NCBI GenBank assembly: GCA_947464585.1
Contig: CANHYS010000051.1
Location: forward strand, 1 to 8,918
Reading direction: 5' to 3'
Source of the DNA: Planctomycetaceae bacterium
GTDB taxonomy: Bacteria; Planctomycetota; Planctomycetia; Pirellulales; UBA1268
DNA length: 8,918 nt
Shown in pieces: positions 1-6,900 of this stretch. The position numbers and the translations under genes were made by a program. The notes beneath the pieces were generated by a model. That model was not told the DNA's origin. It was given only the letters and a program-made list of their open reading frames with translations, and searched no databases. Each line of letters begins with the position of its first letter. The stretch's first letter is position 1.

Positions 1-497
1 AGCCAGTGAAAAAGGTCAGGAATCATCAGGAATCGGTCGGCTGCCGCCAGCACGCTTGGGTGCTGCCGTTTCAGGGCGAGCAGTTGATAGAGCGAGTTCA
101 GTTCCATGAACTGCAGGCCGGTCGCCGCGAAGATCTCGTCGCGGGGCACAATCGCCTCGGCGGCTGCGAGCATCCCCTGGGTGCGGGCATCGCGATAGCA
201 AACGGGATTGGCCAGCAGGCCACCGTCAGCCGTCAGAAATGAGAAATCGACGCCCCAGGTATCGACGCCAACGCTCCGCACCGCGGTGCCATGCCTGCCC
301 GCGGCCGCCCGGAGGCCGGTGACCACCTCCTGCCACAGCCGCACCAGATCCCAGACGAGTTCGCCCCCCATCGAGACCGGTCCGTTCTCGAACCGGTGAA
401 TTTCCTCCAGTTCCAGCAGCCTGCCGTCGAAGGCTCCGGACACGACCCGCCCTCCAGAGGCACCCAGGTCGATCGCCAATGCCACGGATCTCACCAT
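1..497 (-). CDS. rhaB: Rhamnulokinase, N-terminal part (runs off the left edge)
   Basis: FGGY-family sugar kinase that phosphorylates L-rhamnulose with ATP to L-rhamnulose-1-phosphate in cytoplasmic rhamnose catabolism. About 165 codons are present; the E. coli enzyme is about 490 residues, so roughly the first third is seen and there is no stop in the window. Translation from the ATG at 497 gives the phosphate-binding start AIDLGASGGR (residues 8-17), then EIHRFENGPV (32-41), SVGVDTWGVDF (75-85), YRDART (101-106) and later GLQFMELNSLYQLLAL and MIPDLFHWL. All of these track E. coli RhaB closely, which separates it from xylulokinase or glycerol kinase. The usual SSGR is SGGR here. The start is supported by an AGGAG 8 nt upstream. 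The gene is divergent from cysH. Neighbouring rhamnose genes, if any, lie outside the window to the left. Confidence 0.93.
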   Translation of the reverse strand, partial: MVRSVALAIDLGASGGRVVSGAFDGRLLELEEIHRFENGPVSMGGELVWDLVRLWQEVVTGLRAAAGRHGTAVRSVGVDTWGVDFSFLTADGGLLANPVCYRDARTQGMLAAAEAIVPRDEIFAATGLQFMELNSLYQLLALKRQHPSVLAAADRFLMIPDLFHW

Positions 498-505
498 GCT
501 GCACG

Positions 506-510
506 CTCCT
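506..510 (-). promoter_or_regulatory. Shine-Dalgarno site of rhaB
   Basis: AGGAG on the minus strand, separated by 8 nt from the ATG at 497. This fixes the rhaB start and is one of the few strong ribosome-binding sites in the window. Confidence 0.7.
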
Positions 511-516
511 GCCAAA

Positions 517-528
517 CGGACATGTCCG
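517..528. promoter_or_regulatory. 12-bp perfect palindrome upstream of rhaB
   Basis: CGGACATGTCCG is identical to its own reverse complement. It lies 20-31 nt upstream of the rhaB start codon, just behind the ribosome-binding site, where a dimeric repressor could block transcription. No regulator gene for rhamnose use is in the window. Operator function is an inference from symmetry and position only. A weak sigma70-like pair further upstream (TCGAAA, 16 nt, AACAAT on the minus strand) would put the palindrome just downstream of the transcription start. Confidence 0.3.
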
Positions 529-571
529 GGAAAGACCCGCCATTGTTCCGTTTTTCGATCCGCTTTCGAAG

Positions 572-599
572 GGGGTGCCCCAAACCCGCCCCCGGGCGG
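572..599. repeat. Two adjacent GC-rich inverted repeats in the rhaB/cysH divergent spacer
   Basis: GGGG-tg-CCCC lies at 572-581 and CCGCCC-cc-GGGCGG at 586-599. The second is a 14-bp palindrome that could fold as a 5-bp stem with a 4-nt loop. No T-run follows on either strand, so neither looks like an intrinsic terminator. They may be structural, or simply a result of high GC. The spacer between rhaB and cysH (498-729) holds no convincing gene. Confidence 0.3.
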
Positions 600-681
600 C
601 CCGGGAGAGCGGCAGGCCTGGGAAAAACGGCGAACTTTCCGGTGTCAACGGGCTCCTCGTGTGTTATTCGCGGCGGAAGGG

Positions 682-710
682 TCGATACTTCCCGAGTAAA
701 AGCCTATTGT
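682..710 (+). promoter_or_regulatory. Candidate cysH promoter with an overlapping dyad
   Basis: TCGATA (682-687) and TATTGT (705-710) each match 4 of 6 positions of the sigma70 consensus and are separated by exactly 17 nt. Between and overlapping them is TACT-tcccg-AGTA (686-698), a dyad with 4-bp arms and a 5-nt spacer. That is a position from which a dimeric repressor would block RNA polymerase. The gene pair downstream includes an Rrf2-family repressor, so this is a possible autoregulatory site. Both elements are short and may be chance. Confidence 0.3.
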
Positions 711-729
711 TAAGCTGGTTGGGCAACAT

Positions 730-1530
730 ATGCAGGATTCAGTCAGTGCAGAGTCCTGCCTCTCGCCGTTTTCCGGTCAGTGGGCAGTCGCCATGGGATT
801 GAACGCCATCGAATCGAAGTCTGCCGGCGTCGCTCCGGAGGTGCTCGAGGATCTGGCTCAAGCCAGTCGTTTCCTCGAAGGACTCGAGCCCCCTCAGATC
901 ATCGCGTGGGCCGTGGAGCGGTATGGACAGCGACTGACGATGGCCACGGCGTTTGGCCCCGAGGGCTGTCTGATCATTCACTGGCTGGCGACCATCGCCC
1001 CGAAAACGTTTGTCTTCAACCTCGACACCGGCTACCAGTTCAACGAGACGCTCGAACTCCGCGACCGCATCGCCCGCCGTTATGGCATCGATGTGTCGCT
1101 CGAGCGGCCGGAAACAACGGTGGAGGAATACGAACGGGCGCATGGCGGCCCGCTGCATCAAAGCGATCCCAGCCGCTGCTGCGGCGACCGTAAGATCGCC
1201 GTGATCCGTCGTGTCCTCACGAGGTTCGATGCATGGATGAGCGGCATCCGCCGCGACCAGAGTTCGGACCGCGCGGTTGCCCCGATCGTTGGCTGGGACC
1301 ACAAGTTCGACGTCGTGAAGATTTCGCCGCTGGCCAACTGGACCAAAGCCAAGGTCTGGGATGCAATCATGCGGGAGGATGTGCCTTACAACCCTCTGCA
1401 TGATCAGGGCTACATCTCCATCGGCTGCTGGCCATGCACCAGGGCCATCAGCTTCGGCGAGGATGAACGGGCAGGTCGCTGGAGTGGCACGGCCAAGACA
1501 GAGTGCGGTCTTCATTCCCGTGATCATTGA
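730..1530 (+). CDS. cysH: Assimilatory adenylyl-sulfate (APS/PAPS) reductase, Fe-S type
   Basis: Thioredoxin-dependent reduction of adenylyl sulfate (or PAPS) to sulfite in assimilatory sulfate reduction; cytoplasmic. The 266-residue frame has the PP-loop-type fold start TMATAFGPEGCLIIHWL (70-86), VFNLDTGYQFNET (95-107), and the paired cysteines C150-C151 and C233/C236 (CWPC) that bind a [4Fe-4S] cluster in APS-reducing members. The C-terminal KTECGLH (256-262) carries the catalytic cysteine C259. The four cluster cysteines are absent from E. coli-type PAPS reductases, so APS is the more likely substrate. The start is uncertain: ATG 730 has no clear Shine-Dalgarno site and adds 21 residues unlike the family, while ATG 793 (residue 22) gives a normal-length N-terminus. 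The Rrf2 gene follows after 46 nt on the same strand, which suggests co-transcription. Confidence 0.93.
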   Translation: MQDSVSAESCLSPFSGQWAVAMGLNAIESKSAGVAPEVLEDLAQASRFLEGLEPPQIIAWAVERYGQRLTMATAFGPEGCLIIHWLATIAPKTFVFNLDTGYQFNETLELRDRIARRYGIDVSLERPETTVEEYERAHGGPLHQSDPSRCCGDRKIAVIRRVLTRFDAWMSGIRRDQSSDRAVAPIVGWDHKFDVVKISPLANWTKAKVWDAIMREDVPYNPLHDQGYISIGCWPCTRAISFGEDERAGRWSGTAKTECGLHSRDH

Positions 1531-1547
1531 TGATTGATGTCGGCCGG

Positions 1548-1573
1548 GATTCTGAAGCGATTCAAAAGGATTC
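1548..1573 (+). repeat. Three phased GATTC direct repeats before the Rrf2 gene
   Basis: GATTC occurs at 1548-1552, 1559-1563 and 1569-1573. The spacings are 11 and 10 bp, so the copies sit on about the same face of the helix. They fill the short cysH/Rrf2 gap and the third overlaps the ribosome-binding region. They could be a protein-binding array or chance. Confidence 0.3.
1566..1570 (+). promoter_or_regulatory. Shine-Dalgarno site of the Rrf2 gene
   Basis: AAGGA, 6 nt before the ATG at 1577. It confirms that start, which also matches the family N-terminus MRLSAKTEYA. Confidence 0.65.
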
Positions 1574-1576
1574 GGG

Positions 1577-2014
1577 ATGAGACTTTCCGCGAAGACCGAA
1601 TACGCTTCGATCGCCGTGCTCGAACTCGCTCGCCAGTGGACCTCCGGCGAGCCGGTGCGGATTCGTTCGATCTGTGAGGCGCACGGCGTGCCTTCCCGTT
1701 TTCTGGTGCAGATCCTGCTGCAGCTGAAGGGATCGGGGGTGGTCACCAGCACCCGTGGCGCCGCGGGAGGCTACCAACTGGCCCGCTCGCCGGCGGAGAT
1801 CACACTGGAGGATGTGTTTCGCGTGATCGAAGGGCCCGACGAACTCATGACAGCCGTCACGGCCGACCTCGCGGGCCGATCACGCACGGTGAACGTCCTC
1901 CTCGACGCCTGGCGACAGGTGGCCCGTGCGGAGACAGACACGTTGCGGAGCATCACGTTCGCCGACCTCGTGGAACGCTCCCGCGCCGTGAACGAGCCGA
2001 TGTATTACATCTAG
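1577..2014 (+). CDS. Rrf2-family transcriptional regulator, CymR-like, without Fe-S cysteines
   Basis: A 145-residue winged-helix DNA-binding protein. The N-terminus MRLSAKTEYASIAVLELA, the recognition-helix region SRFLVQILLQLKGSGVV (about 40-56) and the wing TRGAAGGYQLAR (about 59-70) are classic Rrf2. The only cysteine is C33. The three-cysteine cluster that holds Fe-S in IscR, NsrR and RirA is missing, so direct iron or NO sensing through such a cluster is unlikely. The protein ends MYYI. As I recall, Bacillus CymR, the Rrf2 regulator of cysteine metabolism, ends MFYI, and CymR works in a complex with cysteine synthase CysK. The position directly after cysH supports a role in sulfur assimilation and possible autoregulation. 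Family assignment is secure; the CymR-like mechanism is inference. Confidence 0.9.
   Translation: MRLSAKTEYASIAVLELARQWTSGEPVRIRSICEAHGVPSRFLVQILLQLKGSGVVTSTRGAAGGYQLARSPAEITLEDVFRVIEGPDELMTAVTADLAGRSRTVNVLLDAWRQVARAETDTLRSITFADLVERSRAVNEPMYYI
1999..2011. repeat. Near-perfect 13-bp palindrome in the last Rrf2 codons
   Basis: GATGTA-t-TACATC, with 6-bp arms around one central base, lies within the codons for the C-terminal MYYI. It may simply be a by-product of those codons, but it sits immediately before the dyad at 2012-2035. Confidence 0.35.
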
Positions 2015-2035
2015 CCGCACGAAAACCTCCGGCTA
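2012..2035. terminator. Dyad joining the two convergent stop codons
   Basis: TAGCCG (2012-2017) and CGGCTA (2030-2035) are perfect inverse complements around a 12-nt loop. The TAG stop of the Rrf2 gene forms the left end, and the TAG stop of the minus-strand kinase gene forms the right end. With only 18 nt between the genes this is the only candidate for termination in both directions, but the stem is short and no T-run follows on either strand. Confidence 0.3.
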
Positions 2036-3508
2036 TCCGATCAGGGCGGTGAGCACCTCGGTCATCTCGGCCGTCTGCAACGGCGAAGCGACCATTCGGC
2101 GACGTTCGTCCACTCTGGCGAGCTCCGCCAATTCAGGCTGCGCGGGATCGAGAAGCAGCACTGCCGGCACGTTTCTGAGGAAAGAATCCTGCGGCAGCGC
2201 GTTGAAAGCCTCAACGGCATCTCTGCCGAACGATGAGGTGCTGATCACAAGGCAGTTGGCCGCCGGCGGCGACGCCGAACACCGGTCCAACGCCCGTTGC
2301 AGGTTCTCCGTCAGCAGCACCTTGTAACCGAGCTGCTTGAAGAATCCGCGCAGCTCCGCCTGCTCTGCCGGGGAAGACTCTGCCAACATCAGCGTCCCCT
2401 TCACCGCCGCCTGTGCAGCCGCTGTCTTGACGACCGTCTTTTTTTCAACGGCGCCATTGGCACTGACCGACGCCGAAACATCGCCCGCGTTCGCATATTT
2501 GGCCACCAACGGCTCGAGGGCCCGCCGCACCTCCATTGCCGACTGCCAGCGTTCCTCCGGGTTGAGATGCATCATCCGCATGACCAGGTCGACGACATCA
2601 CGAGGTAGTTCCGGCGCCCTCCAGGCAAGCGGCTCGACGCCGGTGAACCGGCGTGGATCGGTGCGGACGGCGCGATCGCGCGATTCCGTCAGAGCCGACA
2701 CGCCGCAGAGCGCCAGATAGGCGACCGTGCCGAGAAAATAGATGTCACTGCGAACGCTGTCGTCCTTGACTTTGCCGATGGTCTCGAGGGTCGCGTAGTC
2801 GACGGTTCGTGGCTGTCCCGTACGACGCAGCGCCTTGCTCGCCGTCGTGTCTCCGCTGGCAAGACCGAAGTCCACGAGCTTCGCATGCCCGCTGAATGAG
2901 ATGAGCACGTTGGAGGCCTTGATGTCGCGGTGGGTCACGCCGAGGCGATGGGCGTATTCCAGTCCTTCCACAAGCTGGAGGATGATGCCCAACGCCCGCG
3001 GCAGGTCGATGGCCCCGCGGACCCGCACCAGTTCCCGCAGTGTCTGTCCCTCGACGAACTCCATCGTGATGTAGCTGGAGTTGTATTCCCGACCGACGTC
3101 CTCGATGGCGACGATGTTGGGATGCCGCAGCAACCGGCCCATTTCCCCCTCGCGCTGGAACGACTGGCATTTCTCGGGATCGGAGCTGTAGCGGCTGCGC
3201 AGCACCTTCACGGCGAGGATGCGGCCGTTGTCGGCGTGGATGGCACGATACACCCGCGAGAAGGATCCAGCCCCTATCTGGTAGAGGATCTTGGCCCTGC
3301 CGTAGAAAAATCCGTCGACCTCACCACGCAGGAGCCGTTCGAGTTGATAGCCCGTCAGCCGTTCATGGCGGACCAGCGCGGCTCCGAAGTCCTGCACCGG
3401 CACGTTGTGGCCGCCGAGTTCGCTCCAGACCGCGTCCATCTGCGCCGCCTGGACGAGATCCAGCTGCTCCAGACTGTGTGCGAGTTCATCAGCCGTCGAC
3501 GGCTTCAT
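2033..3508 (-). CDS. Ser/Thr protein kinase with N-terminal extension and C-terminal pseudo-receiver domain
   Basis: A 491-residue soluble Hanks-type kinase; no membrane segment is visible. Residues 1-70 form a helical N-terminal extension. The kinase domain (about 72-335) has the glycine loop IGAGSFSRV (78-86), ATP-anchoring K101, catalytic HRDIKASN (193-200) and DFG (213-215), so it looks active and is of the RD type. The usual APE is replaced around TVDYATLET (235-243), followed by SDIYFLG (254-260), a variant I associate with planctomycete kinases. After an Ala/Val-rich linker (about 338-370), residues 371-491 resemble a two-component receiver. The phospho-Asp position after the third strand (CLVIS) is S423, and the C-terminal Lys of the usual KP is S475, so phosphorelay is unlikely. 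The start ATG at 3508 has only a weak ribosome-binding match. It is convergent with the Rrf2 gene and divergent from the secreted protein. The substrate is unknown. Confidence 0.9.
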   Translation of the reverse strand: MKPSTADELAHSLEQLDLVQAAQMDAVWSELGGHNVPVQDFGAALVRHERLTGYQLERLLRGEVDGFFYGRAKILYQIGAGSFSRVYRAIHADNGRILAVKVLRSRYSSDPEKCQSFQREGEMGRLLRHPNIVAIEDVGREYNSSYITMEFVEGQTLRELVRVRGAIDLPRALGIILQLVEGLEYAHRLGVTHRDIKASNVLISFSGHAKLVDFGLASGDTTASKALRRTGQPRTVDYATLETIGKVKDDSVRSDIYFLGTVAYLALCGVSALTESRDRAVRTDPRRFTGVEPLAWRAPELPRDVVDLVMRMMHLNPEERWQSAMEVRRALEPLVAKYANAGDVSASVSANGAVEKKTVVKTAAAQAAVKGTLMLAESSPAEQAELRGFFKQLGYKVLLTENLQRALDRCSASPPAANCLVISTSSFGRDAVEAFNALPQDSFLRNVPAVLLLDPAQPELAELARVDERRRMVASPLQTAEMTEVLTALIG

Positions 3509-3903
3509 GGTGAGCGGAAACCTGGCGGGATACGAAAGGCTGGGCCTGGCGGGCGGGGCAGGCGGGGAGGGCAGGGTAGGCTTCCTGAGCCGGGCCGCAC
3601 GGGGCCAGCAGCGTCAAGGAACTCTACGAATATCCTAACCGAATGTTCACGTTTCTGTCGTCGATTCCGGCCGGCGGATCGAGAAAATCGGCAGGCTTTT
3701 CCTGCGTGGCCCGGATTCTTCGGCATAGAAGGCAAAACCGGTCGAACGGGGGGTTTTCCTGCGGGTCGTCGTTTGTGGGTACAGCCATCGGTTGGCTCGT
3801 TCAGGGCAGTTGGCATCTCTCTGGAGCCAGCGTCGTACCGGGTGCTACAAACCCGCACTTCGAGTCCGCCGCTGCCGTTCCCGAACGGCCTCGTGGAGAT
3901 TCC
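3509..3903. other. Divergent intergenic region between kinase and secreted-protein genes
   Basis: 395 nt without a convincing gene. It holds the promoters of both flanking genes by position, but I see no good sigma70 pair. Visible structure: a G-quadruplex motif (3551-3576); a bulged hairpin with arms 3661-3669 and 3675-3682; a short hairpin GCAGG-ctttt-CCTGC at 3691-3705; and a 10-bp direct repeat TTTTCCTGCG at 3697-3706 and 3754-3763. The plus-strand frame stays open from 3643 and joins the downstream gene, but its codons (AGA, AAA, AGG, CAA and mixed third positions) do not look coding. Confidence 0.5.
3551..3576 (+). other. G-quadruplex-forming motif
   Basis: Five G-runs of 3-4 bases (3551-3553, 3555-3558, 3564-3567, 3569-3571, 3574-3576) separated by loops of 1, 5, 1 and 2 nt. 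This meets the usual G3+ N1-7 rule. It lies 43-68 nt upstream of the kinase start, with the G-rich strand being the template for the kinase gene. A regulatory effect is possible but not shown. Confidence 0.55.
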
Positions 3904-6900
3904 ATGCCCTGTCCGCCTGCGCTGCCGCCGTCGCCAGTCCGTCATCCCCTGCCGACGGTGGGCTGCTGCCTGCTCTTTCTTCTCATCTGGGCGCCCAGGG
4001 GATGGGCCGTCGACATCGAGGAGGGGTTCGAGGGCGGACAACCCCGCTGGTCACTCGCCGACGCCGACTGTAGCCCACGTGTGAACGGCCACGCGATCCA
4101 ACGCGACGCGGCCCACCGGGGCGATGCTGGCGAACGGCTCGTGCTCGACGCTGCCGCGGGCTCGACGCTCCGGCTGCAGTTTCCGATCGGCGCCGCAAGC
4201 GTGATCGATGAATTCCGTGCCGCTGTCTGGGTGCGTGCCAATCGTTCCGCCATTCGGCTCGGCGTGAGGATCGCACTGCCCAACCTTCCGTCACGTCAGA
4301 CCGGGCAACCGATCCATGTCGTGGTGCAGGGGACAGCCTCCCACCATCCGGACCGTTGGGAGTTCCTCGAAGCAGCCGACATCGTGACCGGACTGGAACG
4401 CCAACTTTCCGCGCTCCGCGCCCAGCACGGTCCAGCTGGCAGCCTCGCGGGCGCCGTGGTCACCCACCTCGTCCTCGAACTCTACTCCGCGCCCGGGCAT
4501 TACGAGCTGGCCATCGATGACCTGCGCGTGGAGGGTCTGATTCCCGCCACGGCCCCGCGGGTCCGGTCTGCCGGATCCGCCGACTCTGGTGCCGCACTCC
4601 CCGTGCAGCAGGCGGCCTTCACCGAGGCGGCTGCCCCGACGGCGGCGTTGGCTGCCCCAACGGCGGCGTTGACTGCCCCGACGGCGGCGTTGACACGGGG
4701 CGTGCTGGAGGTGGGTGGGTTGCCATTCTTTCCCCGGAGCCTCGATCACAACGGAGAACCGCTCGAGACGATCGCTCGACTGGGCTTCAACTGCGTCCGG
4801 CTGTCGGCGCCGGCGACGGCCGACCTGCTTGCGGAAGCGGAACAGGCGGGCGTCTGGCTGGTCTCTCCGCCTCCGGATCTCCCAGACATCGACATCCGCG
4901 ATGTGGACTCGCTCCCCAGCTTCTCCGCCCGCTGGGACCGGGTGCTGTTCTGGGACATGGGGAGCGGGCTGGCGGAAACCGACACGGAGCTGCTCGCCGA
5001 ACGGGTGCGGCGAGTGCGGACGTGTGATTCCCGCGGCAGCCGACCGCTGATCGCAGCCGCCGACTCGGGGTTGCGAGCCGTCTCGCGGCACGTTGACATG
5101 CTCGTGGCCCGTCGCACCGTGTTGGGCACCAGCCTCGAACTCCTCGATTATCTGGCCTGGCTTCGCGAACGGCCCCGGCTCACCAGGCCAGGCACTCCGA
5201 TCCTGGCCTCGCTCGCTACCGAGATCGACCCGCGAACAGCGCGGCAGGCCGCGGCGCTGTCGGGCATCGGTGGACAGGGGCTGTCGGTCGATCCGGAGAG
5301 CCTCTGCCTGGCGTCGCTGGCAGCCGTGTCGGCGGGCACGCGAGGCATTCTATTCTCGTCGACCCGACGGATCGACGGCGACGATCACGAGTCGCGGGCC
5401 CGCGCGGCAGCTTCGCTCTCGATGAACCTGCAGCTGAAGCTGCTCGAACCCTGGGGGGCCGCGGGGCGGTTTGCGGCGGCGGCGCAGTCGAGCGATCCAG
5501 AGGTTCAGGCGGTCGTGCTGGAGGCGGCGAGGGCGCGGATGGTGGTCGCCTGGCGGTGCGTGCAGGGATCGCAGATCGTCGCCAGGCACTACCACGGCGA
5601 TATTCCTCGCAACTCGCAGCCGCTCACTCTGCTGGTGCCCGGTGTGCCCGAGGCGCATCAGGCCTGGGAGGTTTCTCCCGGGGGACTGCGACCGTTGCGG
5701 CACAAGCGGGTCACGGGCGGAATCTCGATCACACTCGAATCATTTCGGGCACACTCTTTGATCCTGCTCAGCGGGGATCCGGCGGTGACGGCGCACGTCC
5801 AGGAGCGCGTCCGCGGGCTCGTGCCGCTCGAACTGGCCTCGGCGCGGGCGCTGGCCGTGGGCGTTCTTGCCGACGATGCCAGCCTGCTCGGACGGCTGCC
5901 ACCCACAGCGCTCGGCAACCTGCCCGTGGCCGCGATGCTCGCCGAGGCCCAACGCGACATGCAGCAGGCCGATGCGGCGGCAGCCGATCCGGCCGTGGCG
6001 ATCGAGAGCCTGCGCCGTGCCGCGGCCATTGGAGGACAGGTGGAGAGACTCGCGTGGGAACGCGGCGTGCTGGCCACCGGTTCGATGGTGGCCAGTCCGC
6101 TCTCCACGTCCGACGCCACGCTGGCCGAGCATTGGCGGTTCATCGACGCGCTCGCCGCCACCGCTCCCGCGACGGAGTTGCTCGCCGGCGGTGGCATGGA
6201 TCGCATCGAGGACCTCGCCGAGGCCGGCTGGCGGCATTTCGCTCTTGAACAGCAGTCTCTGCGCACGGCCGTCGAGATCGACCGCTCCCAGCCCGCCGTT
6301 GGGAGTGGCAGCCTGACCATGAAAGCCGAGCCGACGTCCGTCAACGAAACACCTGTGGTGGTCGAAACACCGCCGGTCTGGGTGACATCACCCGCGGTTC
6401 GCGTCCCGGCCGGCAGGCTGCTTGAGATCCAAGCCCGTGTCTGGGTGCCACGGCCGATCAAGGGGAGCGTGGACGGACTGCTCGTGTTTGACTCTCTCGG
6501 GGGCCCCGCCCTCGCCGAACGCGTGGGCATGACATCGGCATGGCGGCGACTGGTGCTCTATCGCATCGTCCCTGCCGATGCCGCCGACGAACCGTTCACC
6601 GTGACGTTCGCGCTCACTGGCATGGGCGAGGCGCGGATCGACGATGTATCGGTGCGTGTGCTGGAACGCAGTGCCGGCGGCATTCCCGCCGCCGTCGTCT
6701 CTGCCCCTCGGCCGGCCGGATCCACGCCCGCGGGATTCCCGCAGCCGAGCGACCTCCTTGCCGGCCCCGGTGCCGCGCCCGCGCCGCTCCCCAGCACCGC
6801 GCCCACGCCGCTCCCCGACGTGGGGGCAGGTCCGGCCGCTGGTGCGGGTTCCCCAGGGGCAGCCGTGGCTCCCGGCGTATTCCCGGAGAGTCCGCCGGCG

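Noticed and set aside
226..648. 140-codon minus-strand open frame over the rhaB start
   Set aside because: Different frame from rhaB, whose translation matches a known family in detail; this one has no motif.
739..1752. 337-codon minus-strand open frame across cysH and the Rrf2 gene
   Set aside because: It overlaps two well-supported genes on the other strand, has no recognisable motif, and is expected from codon bias in GC-rich DNA.
3643..3903. 87-residue N-terminal extension of the secreted protein
   Set aside because: It would bury the clear signal peptide, its codon use is unlike the gene body, and ATG 3904 has its own GGAG.
2930..4084. 384-codon plus-strand open frame spanning the kinase 5' half, the spacer and the start of the secreted protein
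   Set aside because: It crosses a non-coding spacer, overlaps two real genes and has no coherent domain.
4630..4692. Possible CRISPR-like array
   Set aside because: The repeats are directly tandem without spacers and encode an in-frame peptide repeat.
5658..6530. 290-codon minus-strand open frame within the secreted-protein gene
   Set aside because: Low-complexity Ser/Ala/Arg composition, typical of an antisense shadow of a GC-rich gene.
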